From positions 1,145,517 to 1,209,516 of the forward strand of contig JAJZUS010000001.1 of the NCBI GenBank assembly GCA_021848365.1: a DNA stretch of 64,000 nt, given 5' to 3'. The notes below the pieces were generated by a model. That model did not search any database. It worked only from the letters and a program-made list of their open reading frames with translations, and had not been told where the DNA came from. Positions 1-8,778 of this stretch are shown here, piece by piece (the stretch's first letter is position 1; each line of letters starts with the position of its first letter). The position numbers and the translations under genes were made by a program. Source of the stretch: Actinomycetes bacterium. GTDB taxonomy: Bacteria > Actinomycetota > Acidimicrobiia > Acidimicrobiales > RAAP-2.

Positions 1-2
1 CC

Positions 3-1109
3 ACGAACGTCCCGGCGTGTGGGGCGCAGTACCTGATGTCGGCGGCGAATCTCGCCGTCAACACCTCCACGGGCGCGCCGACGAACAACATCGGGCTGGA
101 CCCGCAGTACGCGAACATCGCCTCGACGCCGCCGAACCAGGACAACCCCGCGAAGTCCGTGGTCCTGCCGGGCCTCGGTTCCTCGACGCGTTACGTGCTG
201 GGACCGGCGCAGCTCACCGGTACCGCCGTGAAGACGGCCGTGGCGCAGCAGAACCAGGTAGGCGCCTGGGTCGTCAACTACACCCTGACGGGTGCCGGTA
301 GCCCGGCGTGGGACCGGGTGGCGCAGGCCAACTTCCACGCGGAGCTCGCGATCGAGTTGGACGGCGTCGTCCAGTCGGCCCCGCTGATCCAGCCCAACCA
401 GGCCGCGTTCAGCTCGTTCCAGGGCCAGGGTGAGATCTCGGGATCGTTCACCGAGTCGTCGGCGAAGAACCTGGCGATTGCTATGCAGTACGGCGCCCTG
501 CCGGTACGTCTGGTCGCCCTGACGACGACGACGGTCTCGCCAACCCTGGGTCACAGCGCCCTCGTCGCCGGTCTGAGCGCGGGCCTCGTGGGTCTGCTGC
601 TCGTGCTGATCTACACGATCATCTACTACCGCTTGCTGGGACTCGTCATCGTCCTCGGACTCGGGATCACCGGGTCGCTGTTGTGGGCGATCATCTCGGC
701 CCTCGGGCACACCTCGATCGCGCCAACGTTCACGCTCGCCGGCGTGACGGGCCTGATCGTCTCGATCGGCATCACGGTGGACAGTTACATCGTGTACTTC
801 GAGCGGTTGAAAGACGAGACTCGAGCGGGTCGCTCGATCCGCACCTCGGTGGACCGGGGGTTCCGGTCGGCGTGGCGGACCGTCCTCGCCGCCGACACGG
901 TGAGCCTGCTCGCCGCGATCCTCCTTTACCTGATCGCCGTGGGCGACGTACGAGGCTTCGCCTTCTTCCTGGGGCTGTCGACCCTGCTCGACATCCTCAT
1001 CACGTGGTACTTCACGCGCCCCCTGGTCATCCTCCTCGGACGGCGTAGCAGCGACACGACGAGCGCCCTGTCGATGGCGGCGGGACTCGCGGTGGGGAGT
1101 GAGCAATGA
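3..1109 (+). CDS. secD: SecD, protein-export membrane subunit (5' end cut by window)
   Basis: About 368 C-terminal residues of SecD, which with SecF forms the proton-driven motor that helps pull secreted proteins through SecYEG in the cytoplasmic membrane. The frame is open from base 3, so the true start lies upstream. Visible are the end of the extracytoplasmic P1 region (ELDGVVQSAP, SFTESSAKNLA, QYGALPVRL) and then five hydrophobic segments. These include GITVDSYIVYFERL, the actinobacterial form of the conserved TM4 motif that carries the proton-relay Asp. It overlaps secF by 4 bases (ATGA), so the two are probably translated together. Confidence 0.95.
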   Translation, partial: TNVPACGAQYLMSAANLAVNTSTGAPTNNIGLDPQYANIASTPPNQDNPAKSVVLPGLGSSTRYVLGPAQLTGTAVKTAVAQQNQVGAWVVNYTLTGAGSPAWDRVAQANFHAELAIELDGVVQSAPLIQPNQAAFSSFQGQGEISGSFTESSAKNLAIAMQYGALPVRLVALTTTTVSPTLGHSALVAGLSAGLVGLLLVLIYTIIYYRLLGLVIVLGLGITGSLLWAIISALGHTSIAPTFTLAGVTGLIVSIGITVDSYIVYFERLKDETRAGRSIRTSVDRGFRSAWRTVLAADTVSLLAAILLYLIAVGDVRGFAFFLGLSTLLDILITWYFTRPLVILLGRRSSDTTSALSMAAGLAVGSEQ

Positions 1110-2218
1110 GCGAGCAGCCCGGACGCCTCGGACGCATCTACCGGGGCCTCACGACCTTCGACTTCGTCGGGCGCCGTCGGTGGTGGTTCACCGCGTCACT
1201 CGTCATCATCGTGCTGGGCGTGGTGTCGCTCGGCATTCGCGGTTTCAACCTGGGCATTGACTTCAAGGGGGGGAGCAGCTGGGAGGTCCTCGCCCCGCAC
1301 AGCTCGGTGAGTGCGATCACTCAGGCCGCTCAGGGAGCGGGCCTGCGTCAGCCCGTCGTCGAGAAGTTGGGCGCGGACACCTATCAAGTCACCGCGGACA
1401 TCAACAACCTGTCGGCTAGCCAGCAGCAGACGGTGACGAGCGACGTGGTGAACGCCCTCGCCAAGGTGGCGGGCGTCGCGTCGAACCAGGTCTCCACCGC
1501 GAACGTCGGACCCACCTGGGGAGGTCAGATCACTCGACGGGCCCTCGAGGCGCTGCTCGTCTTCTTCGTCGCGGTTATCGCCTACATCAGCTTCCGCTTC
1601 GAGCCCAAGATGGCCCTGGCCGCCTTCGCGGCGATGATCCACGACCTGCTCGTGACGGTGGGCGTCTACTCGTTGTTCGGGTTCCAGATCACGCCGGACA
1701 CGGTTATCGCGATCTTGACGATCCTCGGGTACTCGCTCTACGACACCGTGGTCGTGTTCGACCGCGTGCGGGACAACACCGGAGGCATCCTGAAGGGTGG
1801 CGAGCTGAGTTACGGCGACATGGTGAACCTGTCGATGAACCAGACACTCGCGCGGTCGATCAACACCTCGCTGGTCGCGATCCTGCCGGTCGTCTCGGTC
1901 CTCATCGTGGGCGCGTACATCCTCGGAGCCACGACGCTGCAGAACTACGGGCTCGCCCTGGTCGTCGGTTTGATCAGTGGGGCGTACTCGTCGATCTTCA
2001 TCGCCAGTCCGCTGCTCGTCGTCTTGAAGGAGCGCGAGCCTCGCTACCGTGACCTCGCGGCGCGAGTGGCGGCGCGAGCGGAGCGTCACGCCCTGACGCC
2101 GGCGGCGGCAGCGTTGCTCGGTACCGACGGGTCGTCGCGAGTCGCGCGGACGACCGGTTCCTCGAACGGTGAGCGTCCGGCGGTGCAGCCGCGGGGACGG
2201 CGCCCGAAGCGACGCTAG
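1106..2218 (+). CDS. secF: SecF, protein-export membrane subunit
   Basis: 370 residues, a normal length. An N-terminal membrane segment (around residues 28-45) is followed by the family signature GIDFKGGSSW, a periplasmic P1 domain of about 80 residues, and five further membrane segments with GYSLYDTVVVFDRVRDN, matching the SecF TM4 signature. The C-terminal 50 residues are basic and low-complexity, typical of actinobacterial SecF cytoplasmic tails. The ATG overlaps the secD stop. Partner of SecD in the SecDF export motor. Confidence 0.97.
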   Translation: MSEQPGRLGRIYRGLTTFDFVGRRRWWFTASLVIIVLGVVSLGIRGFNLGIDFKGGSSWEVLAPHSSVSAITQAAQGAGLRQPVVEKLGADTYQVTADINNLSASQQQTVTSDVVNALAKVAGVASNQVSTANVGPTWGGQITRRALEALLVFFVAVIAYISFRFEPKMALAAFAAMIHDLLVTVGVYSLFGFQITPDTVIAILTILGYSLYDTVVVFDRVRDNTGGILKGGELSYGDMVNLSMNQTLARSINTSLVAILPVVSVLIVGAYILGATTLQNYGLALVVGLISGAYSSIFIASPLLVVLKEREPRYRDLAARVAARAERHALTPAAAALLGTDGSSRVARTTGSSNGERPAVQPRGRRPKRR

Positions 2219-2226
2219 GCGGCCAT

Positions 2227-2232
2227 TAGGCT
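2227..2232 (+). promoter_or_regulatory. Candidate -10 element for relA (leaderless)
   Basis: TAGGCT, then 6 bases, then the relA ATG. No ribosome-binding site fits in the 20-base gap after secF. The spacing puts the transcription start at or next to the ATG, so this is probably a leaderless promoter. It belongs to the set sharing the TANNNT-N6-start arrangement. Confidence 0.55.
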
Positions 2233-2238
2233 GCGCCT

Positions 2239-4449
2239 ATGGTGAACGTCAGTTCGCGCTCGGCGACGGACGGGGCCCTGCTCGCGTCCGTAGACCGGCT
2301 GACGTCGCGATTCCTCGAGCATCACGTCGACGGCGACGCGTCGATCATCCGGCGGGCCGGCGAGGCGGCGATCGCGGCCCACGAGGGCCAGTTGCGGCGC
2401 ACGGGCGAGCCCTACGTCACGCATCCCATCGCGGTCGCGAATATCGTGGCGGACCTGGGACTGGACGCGCCAACCATCGCGGCGGCCCTGCTCCACGACG
2501 CCGTCGAGGACACGGGCATCACCACGGCCTGGCTCGCCGAGGAGTTCGGCGAACAGGTGGCGGCCGTCGTCGACGGCGTCACGAAACTCGATCGCCTCGA
2601 GTTTGACTCGAAGGAGGCCCAGCAGGCCGCCACGATCCGCAAGATGTTCATCGCCATGGCGCGTGACTGGCGAGTGCTGCTCATCAAACTGGCCGACCGT
2701 CTGCACAACATGCGAACGATCTCGGTCATGCCGATGCACCGTCAGCGGGCGATTGCTCAGGAGACCCTCGACGTCTACGCGCCCCTGGCACACCGGCTCG
2801 GAGTCCAGCAGGTCAAGTGGCAGCTCGAGGATCTGAGCTTCGCCACGCTGCACCCCAAGCGCTACGCGGAGATCGAGCAGATGGTGGCTGCTCGCCAGCC
2901 GGAGCGTGAGGCGTACCTCGCGGAGGTGATGGACGCGCTGGTGTCAAAGCTCGAGTCGTTCCAGATCGACGCGGACGTGCGGGGTCGACCGAAGCACCTG
3001 TGGAGCATCTACGAGAAGATGGTGGTCGGCGGCAAGGAGTTTGACGAGATCTTCGACCTGGTCGGGCTCCGCGTGGTCGTCGAGGAGGAGCGGGACTGCT
3101 GGGCCGTTCTCGGAGCGATCCACGCCCTCTGGTCGCCGGTCCAGGGCCGGTTCAAGGACTACATCAACTCCCCGAAGTTCAACCTGTACCAGTCGCTGCA
3201 CACGACCGTCATCGGCCCGCGCGGCAAGTCGGTCGAGGTTCAGGTGCGCACTCAGGAGATGCACCGACGGGCCGAGTTCGGCATCGCGGCCCACTGGGGT
3301 TACAAGGAGGGCGCCTCGGCGAAGGAGATCGCCTGGATGCAACGCCTCGCCGACGTCGAGCGTGAGGAGGACGACCCGATCGCCTTCCTCGAGGCCCTGA
3401 AACTGGACCTCGGACACGACGAGGTCTACGTCTTCACGCCCAAGGGTCGAGTGATCGCCCTGGTCGAAGGGGCCACCCCGATCGACTTCGCCTACGCGGT
3501 GCACACTGAGGTCGGTCACCGCTGCGTCGGCGCGAAGGTGAACGGCCGTCTCGTTCCGCTCGATACGCCACTTCACTCGGCGGACGTGGTGGAGATCGTC
3601 ACGAGCAAGAACGAGTCGGCCGGACCATCGCGCGACTGGCTCCACATCGCCAAGTCATCACGGGCTCGATCGAAGATCCGCCAGTGGTTCCAGCGCGAGC
3701 GACGCGAGGACGCCATTGAGTCGGGGAGGGACGAGTTAACCAAGGCGCTCCGGCGCGAGGGTCTCCCGATCGCGACCTCCTTCGCCTCGAGCGCCCTGCA
3801 AGCCGTCGTGCGCTCGCTCAACCTGGAGGATCTCGACGCGCTGCTGATGGCGATCGACGGAGGACACATCTCGAGCGTGGCGGTCGTGCAGCGCCTGGAG
3901 CGAGAGCTCCACGGCGGCGACGTCGAGCAGTTGCCGACCACCGTGACGAAGATGCCGCGGACCGGGCGATCCAATCGACGCTCGGTCGGCGTCTACGTGG
4001 AGGGGCTCGACGACGTCATGGTGCACCTGGCGCGGTGCTGTTCGCCGGTCCCGGGCGATCCCATCATGGGATTCATCACGCAGGGTCGGGGCGTCTCCGT
4101 CCACCGCGACGACTGCTCGAACGCGGTCGCGCTGGCGCACCGGCTAGGGGAGCGGGTCATCGACGTGGAGTGGGACGGCAGCGCGGGCGGGCGCTTCCGG
4201 GCCGTGCTCGAGGTCCTCGCGTTCGACCGCTCGCGGCTCCTGCTCGACGTGTCGAAGGTCGTCGCGGAGTACCACCTCAACATCGTGTCCAGCTCGACGA
4301 CGACCTCGGGCTCGCGCATCGTCCGCATGGTCTTCGACGTGGAACTCGCCGACCCGGCCCACCTGGCCAGCCTGCTCTCGGCCCTCAAGTCCGTGGATGG
4401 GGTCTTCGACGCGTTTCGCCAGCTTCCCGGACAGAACAAGGGCTCATGA
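2239..4449 (+). CDS. relA: Bifunctional (p)ppGpp synthetase/hydrolase, RelA/SpoT (Rsh)
   Basis: 736 residues, typical of a long Rsh protein. The N-terminal HD hydrolase domain has LLHDAVED near residue 86 and KLADRLHNMRT. The synthetase domain has the RFKD motif near residue 304; R-x-K-D is characteristic of bifunctional enzymes, whereas synthesis-only RelA has E-x-D-D. A TGS domain (VYVFTPKGRVI, about 395-455) and a C-terminal ACT domain (last ~75 residues) follow, with a CCSPVPGD zinc-finger-type segment between. It makes and degrades the alarmone ppGpp during starvation. It overlaps hisS by ATGA. Confidence 0.96.
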   Translation: MVNVSSRSATDGALLASVDRLTSRFLEHHVDGDASIIRRAGEAAIAAHEGQLRRTGEPYVTHPIAVANIVADLGLDAPTIAAALLHDAVEDTGITTAWLAEEFGEQVAAVVDGVTKLDRLEFDSKEAQQAATIRKMFIAMARDWRVLLIKLADRLHNMRTISVMPMHRQRAIAQETLDVYAPLAHRLGVQQVKWQLEDLSFATLHPKRYAEIEQMVAARQPEREAYLAEVMDALVSKLESFQIDADVRGRPKHLWSIYEKMVVGGKEFDEIFDLVGLRVVVEEERDCWAVLGAIHALWSPVQGRFKDYINSPKFNLYQSLHTTVIGPRGKSVEVQVRTQEMHRRAEFGIAAHWGYKEGASAKEIAWMQRLADVEREEDDPIAFLEALKLDLGHDEVYVFTPKGRVIALVEGATPIDFAYAVHTEVGHRCVGAKVNGRLVPLDTPLHSADVVEIVTSKNESAGPSRDWLHIAKSSRARSKIRQWFQRERREDAIESGRDELTKALRREGLPIATSFASSALQAVVRSLNLEDLDALLMAIDGGHISSVAVVQRLERELHGGDVEQLPTTVTKMPRTGRSNRRSVGVYVEGLDDVMVHLARCCSPVPGDPIMGFITQGRGVSVHRDDCSNAVALAHRLGERVIDVEWDGSAGGRFRAVLEVLAFDRSRLLLDVSKVVAEYHLNIVSSSTTTSGSRIVRMVFDVELADPAHLASLLSALKSVDGVFDAFRQLPGQNKGS

Positions 4450-5720
4450 CCGACGACCTCCGCGCCCCCATCGGCACCCACGACGTCCTGTCCCCGGACT
4501 CGGCCCTCTGGGAAGGGGTGATCGGGACCTTCGCCGACCTCGCCAACCGCTACGACTTCGGACTGGTGCTGTCGCCCATGTTCGAGGACGTGGCGGTCTT
4601 CCATCGCGGGATCGGGGAGGCCAGCGAGGTCGCGACGAAGGAGATGTACGTCTTCACCGATCGGGGCGACCGGACCTACGCACTCCGCCCTGAGGGGACG
4701 GCCTCGGTGGTGAGGGCCTTCGTGCAGCACCACCCGGTGACGCCGTGGCGGGCGTGGTACGTCACGCCGGCGTTCCGCTACGAGCGCCCCCAGGCCGGCC
4801 GCTACCGCCAGCACCACCAGCTCGGCGTCGAGGCTCTCGGCAGCGACGATGCTCAGGTGGACGTCGAGGTGATCGCCCTCGCCCAGCGCTTCTACGCCGC
4901 GATCGGGTTGCGACGGGTGCGCCTGCTCGTGAACTCGATGGGTCACGACGTCTGCCGGGGCGAGTACGTGGGACTGTTGCGGGCTCACCTGTCGGCGCGT
5001 CGGGACGATCTCTGTGACGACCACCGAGCGACGTGGGACCGAAACCCCCTGCGCGTGCTCGACTGCAAGAAGCCGGCGTGCGTGGCGGTGACCGACGACG
5101 GTCCGATGCTGCCGGATCACCTCTGCGACGCCTGTCGGGATCACCTCGGCCTGGTGACGCGGGGGCTCGACCGGCTGGGCATCGCGTGGGAGCGGGCCCC
5201 CCGACTCGTCCGAGGATTCGACTACTACACCCGCACGACCTTCGAGTTCGTGTCCGACGCTCTCGACGCGGCCCAGAACGCGATCGGGGGCGGGGGGCGC
5301 TACGACCAGCTCGCCGCCGCTCTCGGGGGGCCCGACGTCAGTGGAGTCGGCTTCGGCAGCGGCATCGAGCGGCTGCTCCTCGCCCGCGCCGCCGAAGGCG
5401 TGACCGAGGCCCTGATCGAACGGGGTCCCGACTGCTTCGTCGTCGACACGACCGGCGGGGAGGAGGCCACGGTCCTCGCCGACGAGTTACGCCGCCTGGG
5501 GGTCGCGGTGAGCCGGGCGGTCGACGGGCGGTCGATGAAGGCTCAGATGAAGCTGGCCGACCGCTCCGGAGCGCGCGTGGCGGTGCTCGTGGGCCCCCAG
5601 GAGCTCGCTGCCGGCGAGGTTACGATGAGGGACCTGCGTGCGAGTGAGTCGACGCAGTGGCGCGTGGCGCGCGGGGGGGTCGCCGACGCGGTGCGAACGG
5701 TCTTGGAGGGCCACGAGTGA
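4446..5720 (+). CDS. hisS: Histidyl-tRNA synthetase
   Basis: 424 residues from the ATG that overlaps the relA stop. Class II synthetase core: motif 2 region FRYERPQAGRYRQHHQLGVE, histidine-specific LVRGFDYYTRTTFEF, motif 3 GVGFGSGIERLL, and a C-terminal anticodon-binding domain from about residue 325. Charges tRNA-His with histidine in the cytoplasm. A longer in-frame upstream extension exists but lies wholly inside relA and has no homology-like content, so the coupled ATG is preferred. It overlaps aspS by GTGA. Confidence 0.96.
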   Translation: MTDDLRAPIGTHDVLSPDSALWEGVIGTFADLANRYDFGLVLSPMFEDVAVFHRGIGEASEVATKEMYVFTDRGDRTYALRPEGTASVVRAFVQHHPVTPWRAWYVTPAFRYERPQAGRYRQHHQLGVEALGSDDAQVDVEVIALAQRFYAAIGLRRVRLLVNSMGHDVCRGEYVGLLRAHLSARRDDLCDDHRATWDRNPLRVLDCKKPACVAVTDDGPMLPDHLCDACRDHLGLVTRGLDRLGIAWERAPRLVRGFDYYTRTTFEFVSDALDAAQNAIGGGGRYDQLAAALGGPDVSGVGFGSGIERLLLARAAEGVTEALIERGPDCFVVDTTGGEEATVLADELRRLGVAVSRAVDGRSMKAQMKLADRSGARVAVLVGPQELAAGEVTMRDLRASESTQWRVARGGVADAVRTVLEGHE

Positions 5721-7456
5721 CGAACTTCGACGCGACCAGTCTGCGGGACCGCCTCTGCGGAACCGTCGGGACCGACCTGATCGGGACCCGAATCACCGTC
5801 TGCGGGTGGGTCGCGCGGCGTCGTGAGCACGGTGAGCACCTCGCCTTCGTCGACGTGCGGGACCGCAGCGGCATCGTGCAGGCGGTCGTGGACGGATCGG
5901 TCGACGTGCGGCCCGAGTACGTGGTGCGGATCACGGGAACGGTCCGCGAACGTCCCGAGGGAACGCGCAACGAGCGACTGGCGACCGGAGAGGTCGAGCT
6001 GGGTGAGTGCGAGGTCGAGCTCCTCGCCGGCGCCGAACCGCCGCCGTTCCCCCTCGACGACCGTGTCGAGACCGACGAGGCGGTGCGGCTGCGCTACCGC
6101 TACCTCGACCTGCGCCGCGAATCGATGCAGGAGAACCTACGGCTACGGGCGACGGTGAACCGGGCACTGCGGGCCGCCATGGACGACCAGGGGTTCTGCG
6201 AGGTCGAGACCCCGCTGCTGTGGGCTCCGACCCCCGAAGGGGCGCGCGAGTTCGTCGTGCCCTCGCGCCTGCACCCCGGGGAGTACTACGTCCTGCCCCA
6301 GAGCCCCCAGATCGCGAAGCAGCTCCTCATGGTCGGGGGATTCGACCGCTACTACCAGATCGCGCGATGCCTGCGCGACGAGGACCTGCGGGCCGACCGC
6401 CAGTTCGAGTTCACCCAGCTCGACCTCGAGGCGAGCTTCGTCACCCAGGAGGACATCATGCGCTTCGTCTCGCGCGCGGTCCTCGACGCGGCGGAGGCGG
6501 CGACGGGGGAGCGACCGAGCGAGATCGTCACGATGACGTGGCGACAGGCTCTCGACCTCTACGGCACCGACAAGCCGGACCTCCGCTTCGGCATGGTGCT
6601 CCAGGACCTCTCAGCCGAGTTCGCGGGCACCGCGGTCAAGGCCTTCAGCGCGCCGGTCGTCAAGGCGATCCGGGTGCCCGAGGGGGCGGCCCTGACTCGC
6701 GCCCGCCTCGACGTGCTCACCGAGCAGGCGAAGGCTCTCGGAGCGAAGGGCCTCGCCTGGTTCCGCCTGAGCGCTGAGGGGCCCGACGGCCCCCTGGCTC
6801 GGTTCCTGAGTGAGGCGGAGTCGCGAGCGATCGCCAGCGTCGACGGCGCTCGCGAGGGCGATCTCGTGCTCGCGGTCGCCGACGAGCACACCCTCGCCTG
6901 TCGCACCCTGGGAGCCCTGCGCCTCGCGCTCGGTGCCCCACCGGTGAGCGCCGGACCCCATCGCTACCTGTGGGTGACGGAGTTCCCGATGTTCGAGGGC
7001 CGCGACGACGACGGCAATCTCATGGCCGCCCACCACCCCTTCACGATGCCGCACCCGGACGACATCGACCAGCTCGAGACGGACCCGCTGACCGTACGCT
7101 CGCAGGCCTACGACCTCGTCCTCAACGGCTGGGAGCTGGGTAGCGGTTCCGTGCGCATCCACCGGGCGGACATCCAGGAGAGGGTGTTCCGCGCGCTGGG
7201 GATCGACGCGGCGACGGCGGAGACCCGCTTCGGGTTCCTGCTCGGGGCCTTCCGCTACGGGGCCCCGCCCCACGCCGGTTTCGCCTTCGGCATCGACCGC
7301 CTGACGGCGATCTTCGCGGGCGTGGAGAATATTCGCGAGGTCATCGCCTTCCCGAAGACCCAGTCGGGGACGGATCAGATGACCGGGGCGCCCAAGGCGA
7401 TCACCGGTCGCCAGTTGCGCGAGCTGCACCTCGCGCCCGTCCCGAAGGCCCGCTGA
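5717..7456 (+). CDS. aspS: Aspartyl-tRNA synthetase
   Basis: 579 residues from the GTG overlapping the hisS stop. An N-terminal OB-fold anticodon domain (CGWVARRREHGEHLAFVDVRD) leads into the class IIb core: motif 2 region RDEDLRADRQFEFTQLDLE, the bacterial GAD insertion (around residues 290-410), and GSVRIH plus HAGFAFGIDRL near the end. Attaches Asp to tRNA-Asp. Whether it also charges tRNA-Asn is not decided here. Upstream in-frame starts lie inside hisS and were not used. Confidence 0.96.
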   Translation: MTNFDATSLRDRLCGTVGTDLIGTRITVCGWVARRREHGEHLAFVDVRDRSGIVQAVVDGSVDVRPEYVVRITGTVRERPEGTRNERLATGEVELGECEVELLAGAEPPPFPLDDRVETDEAVRLRYRYLDLRRESMQENLRLRATVNRALRAAMDDQGFCEVETPLLWAPTPEGAREFVVPSRLHPGEYYVLPQSPQIAKQLLMVGGFDRYYQIARCLRDEDLRADRQFEFTQLDLEASFVTQEDIMRFVSRAVLDAAEAATGERPSEIVTMTWRQALDLYGTDKPDLRFGMVLQDLSAEFAGTAVKAFSAPVVKAIRVPEGAALTRARLDVLTEQAKALGAKGLAWFRLSAEGPDGPLARFLSEAESRAIASVDGAREGDLVLAVADEHTLACRTLGALRLALGAPPVSAGPHRYLWVTEFPMFEGRDDDGNLMAAHHPFTMPHPDDIDQLETDPLTVRSQAYDLVLNGWELGSGSVRIHRADIQERVFRALGIDAATAETRFGFLLGAFRYGAPPHAGFAFGIDRLTAIFAGVENIREVIAFPKTQSGTDQMTGAPKAITGRQLRELHLAPVPKAR

Positions 7457-8769
7457 CGTCGCTGTTCGACGAGGCCGCCGAGCAGCGACGGCGTGAGGAG
7501 GCCCCTCTCGCCGAGGACCTGCGCCCGCGAACGCTCGACGACGTCGTGGGGCAAGAGCACCTGGTCGGTTCCGACGGCCCCCTACGTCGAATGGTCGAGG
7601 CGCGCCGTCTCACCTCGATGATCCTGTGGGGGCCGGCGGGGACCGGCAAGACCACGATCGCCCGTTTGGTGACCGGGGGGGCGGGTTACTCGATGGAGAG
7701 CCTCTCCGCCGTGACGAGCGGCGTACGCGAGGTGCGCGAGGCGCTCGTGCGGGCGCGTCAACGGCGGGGGGAGACGGGGCAGCGAACGGTGCTGTTCATC
7801 GACGAGGTCCACCGCTTCAACCGTGCTCAACAGGACCTTCTCCTGCCCGCGACCGAGGCCGGTGAGGTGGTCCTCATTGGCGCGACGACGGAGAACCCCT
7901 ACTTCGAAGTGAACGCCGCCCTCCTCAGTCGCTCCACCCTGTGGCGTCTGCGGCGCCTCGCCGACGCGGACCTCTCGCACCTCGTCGCGAGGGCGGCCGA
8001 GTACCGGAACGTCGAAGTGGACGACGACGCCGTCGAGACCCTGGTCGACGGGGCGGACGGGGATGCGCGCGCGGTGCTCACCACGCTCGAGACGGCGATC
8101 ATCCTGGCGCGAGGACACGACCGCTCGCGCGTGACTCGCGAGGACGTGGCCCGGGCGCGCGACGGCCGCGTCTACCACCAGTCGCGTGACAGCCACTACG
8201 ACCAGGCGAGCGCGTTCATCAAGTCGATTCGTGGATCGGATCCCGACGCCGCCGTCTACTGGCTCGTCGCGATGCTCGAGAACGGGGAGAGCCCGCGATT
8301 CATCGCCCGACGCCTGGTGATCCTCGCGAGTGAGGACATCGGGCTCGCCGACGACCGCGCCCTGCTCGTCGCAGAGGCCGCCGCACGGGCGGTCGAGTTC
8401 ATCGGACTCCCGGAGGCGCGCCTCACCCTCGCTCACGCCACCCTCGCCCTCGCCCTCGCACCGAAGAGCAACACGGCGACGCGGGCCCTCGAGGCCGCGA
8501 CGCGGGCCGTTCGGGAGTTCGGGGCCGACGTCCCGACGCACCTGCGCGACGCCCACTACGCGGGGGCGGCCCGCGAGGGCTTCGGCGAGGGCTACCGCTA
8601 TCCGCACGACGATCCGCGGGGCTGGGTGGAGCAGACCTACCTGCCGGACTCGCTGGTGGGACGGCGTCTGGTCGATCCGGTCGAGCACGGGGCCGAGGGG
8701 CCCCGCGTCGCCGCGTGGCGGGACCGCACCCGGGGCCTCGGCCCCGATGCCGCGGATACCCCCCGGTAG
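7453..8769 (+). CDS. rarA: RarA/MgsA replication-associated AAA+ ATPase, probable CTG start
   Basis: AAA+ ATPase of the clamp-loader family acting at stalled replication forks. Walker A GPAGTGKTT, Walker B FIDEVHRF, sensor GATTENPYF, and a C-terminal MgsA tetramerisation region. The first ATG/GTG/TTG in frame is the GTG at 7546, but homology-like sequence (SLFDEAAEQ, then PLAEDLRPRTLDDVVGQEHL) continues upstream to base 7453. There a CTG overlaps the aspS TGA as CTGA, exactly where this operon places its other coupled starts. I infer a CTG start giving 438 residues. If that is wrong, the protein begins at 7546 without its conserved N-terminus. Confidence 0.88.
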   Translation: MTSLFDEAAEQRRREEAPLAEDLRPRTLDDVVGQEHLVGSDGPLRRMVEARRLTSMILWGPAGTGKTTIARLVTGGAGYSMESLSAVTSGVREVREALVRARQRRGETGQRTVLFIDEVHRFNRAQQDLLLPATEAGEVVLIGATTENPYFEVNAALLSRSTLWRLRRLADADLSHLVARAAEYRNVEVDDDAVETLVDGADGDARAVLTTLETAIILARGHDRSRVTREDVARARDGRVYHQSRDSHYDQASAFIKSIRGSDPDAAVYWLVAMLENGESPRFIARRLVILASEDIGLADDRALLVAEAAARAVEFIGLPEARLTLAHATLALALAPKSNTATRALEAATRAVREFGADVPTHLRDAHYAGAAREGFGEGYRYPHDDPRGWVEQTYLPDSLVGRRLVDPVEHGAEGPRVAAWRDRTRGLGPDAADTPR

Positions 8770-8772
8770 AGT
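8767..8772 (+). promoter_or_regulatory. Candidate -10 element for alaS, overlapping the rarA stop
   Basis: TAGAGT; its first three bases are the rarA stop codon. Six bases separate it from the alaS GTG at 8779, with no ribosome-binding site in between, so a leaderless alaS transcript is likely. Confidence 0.5.
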
Positions 8773-8778
8773 GAACCC

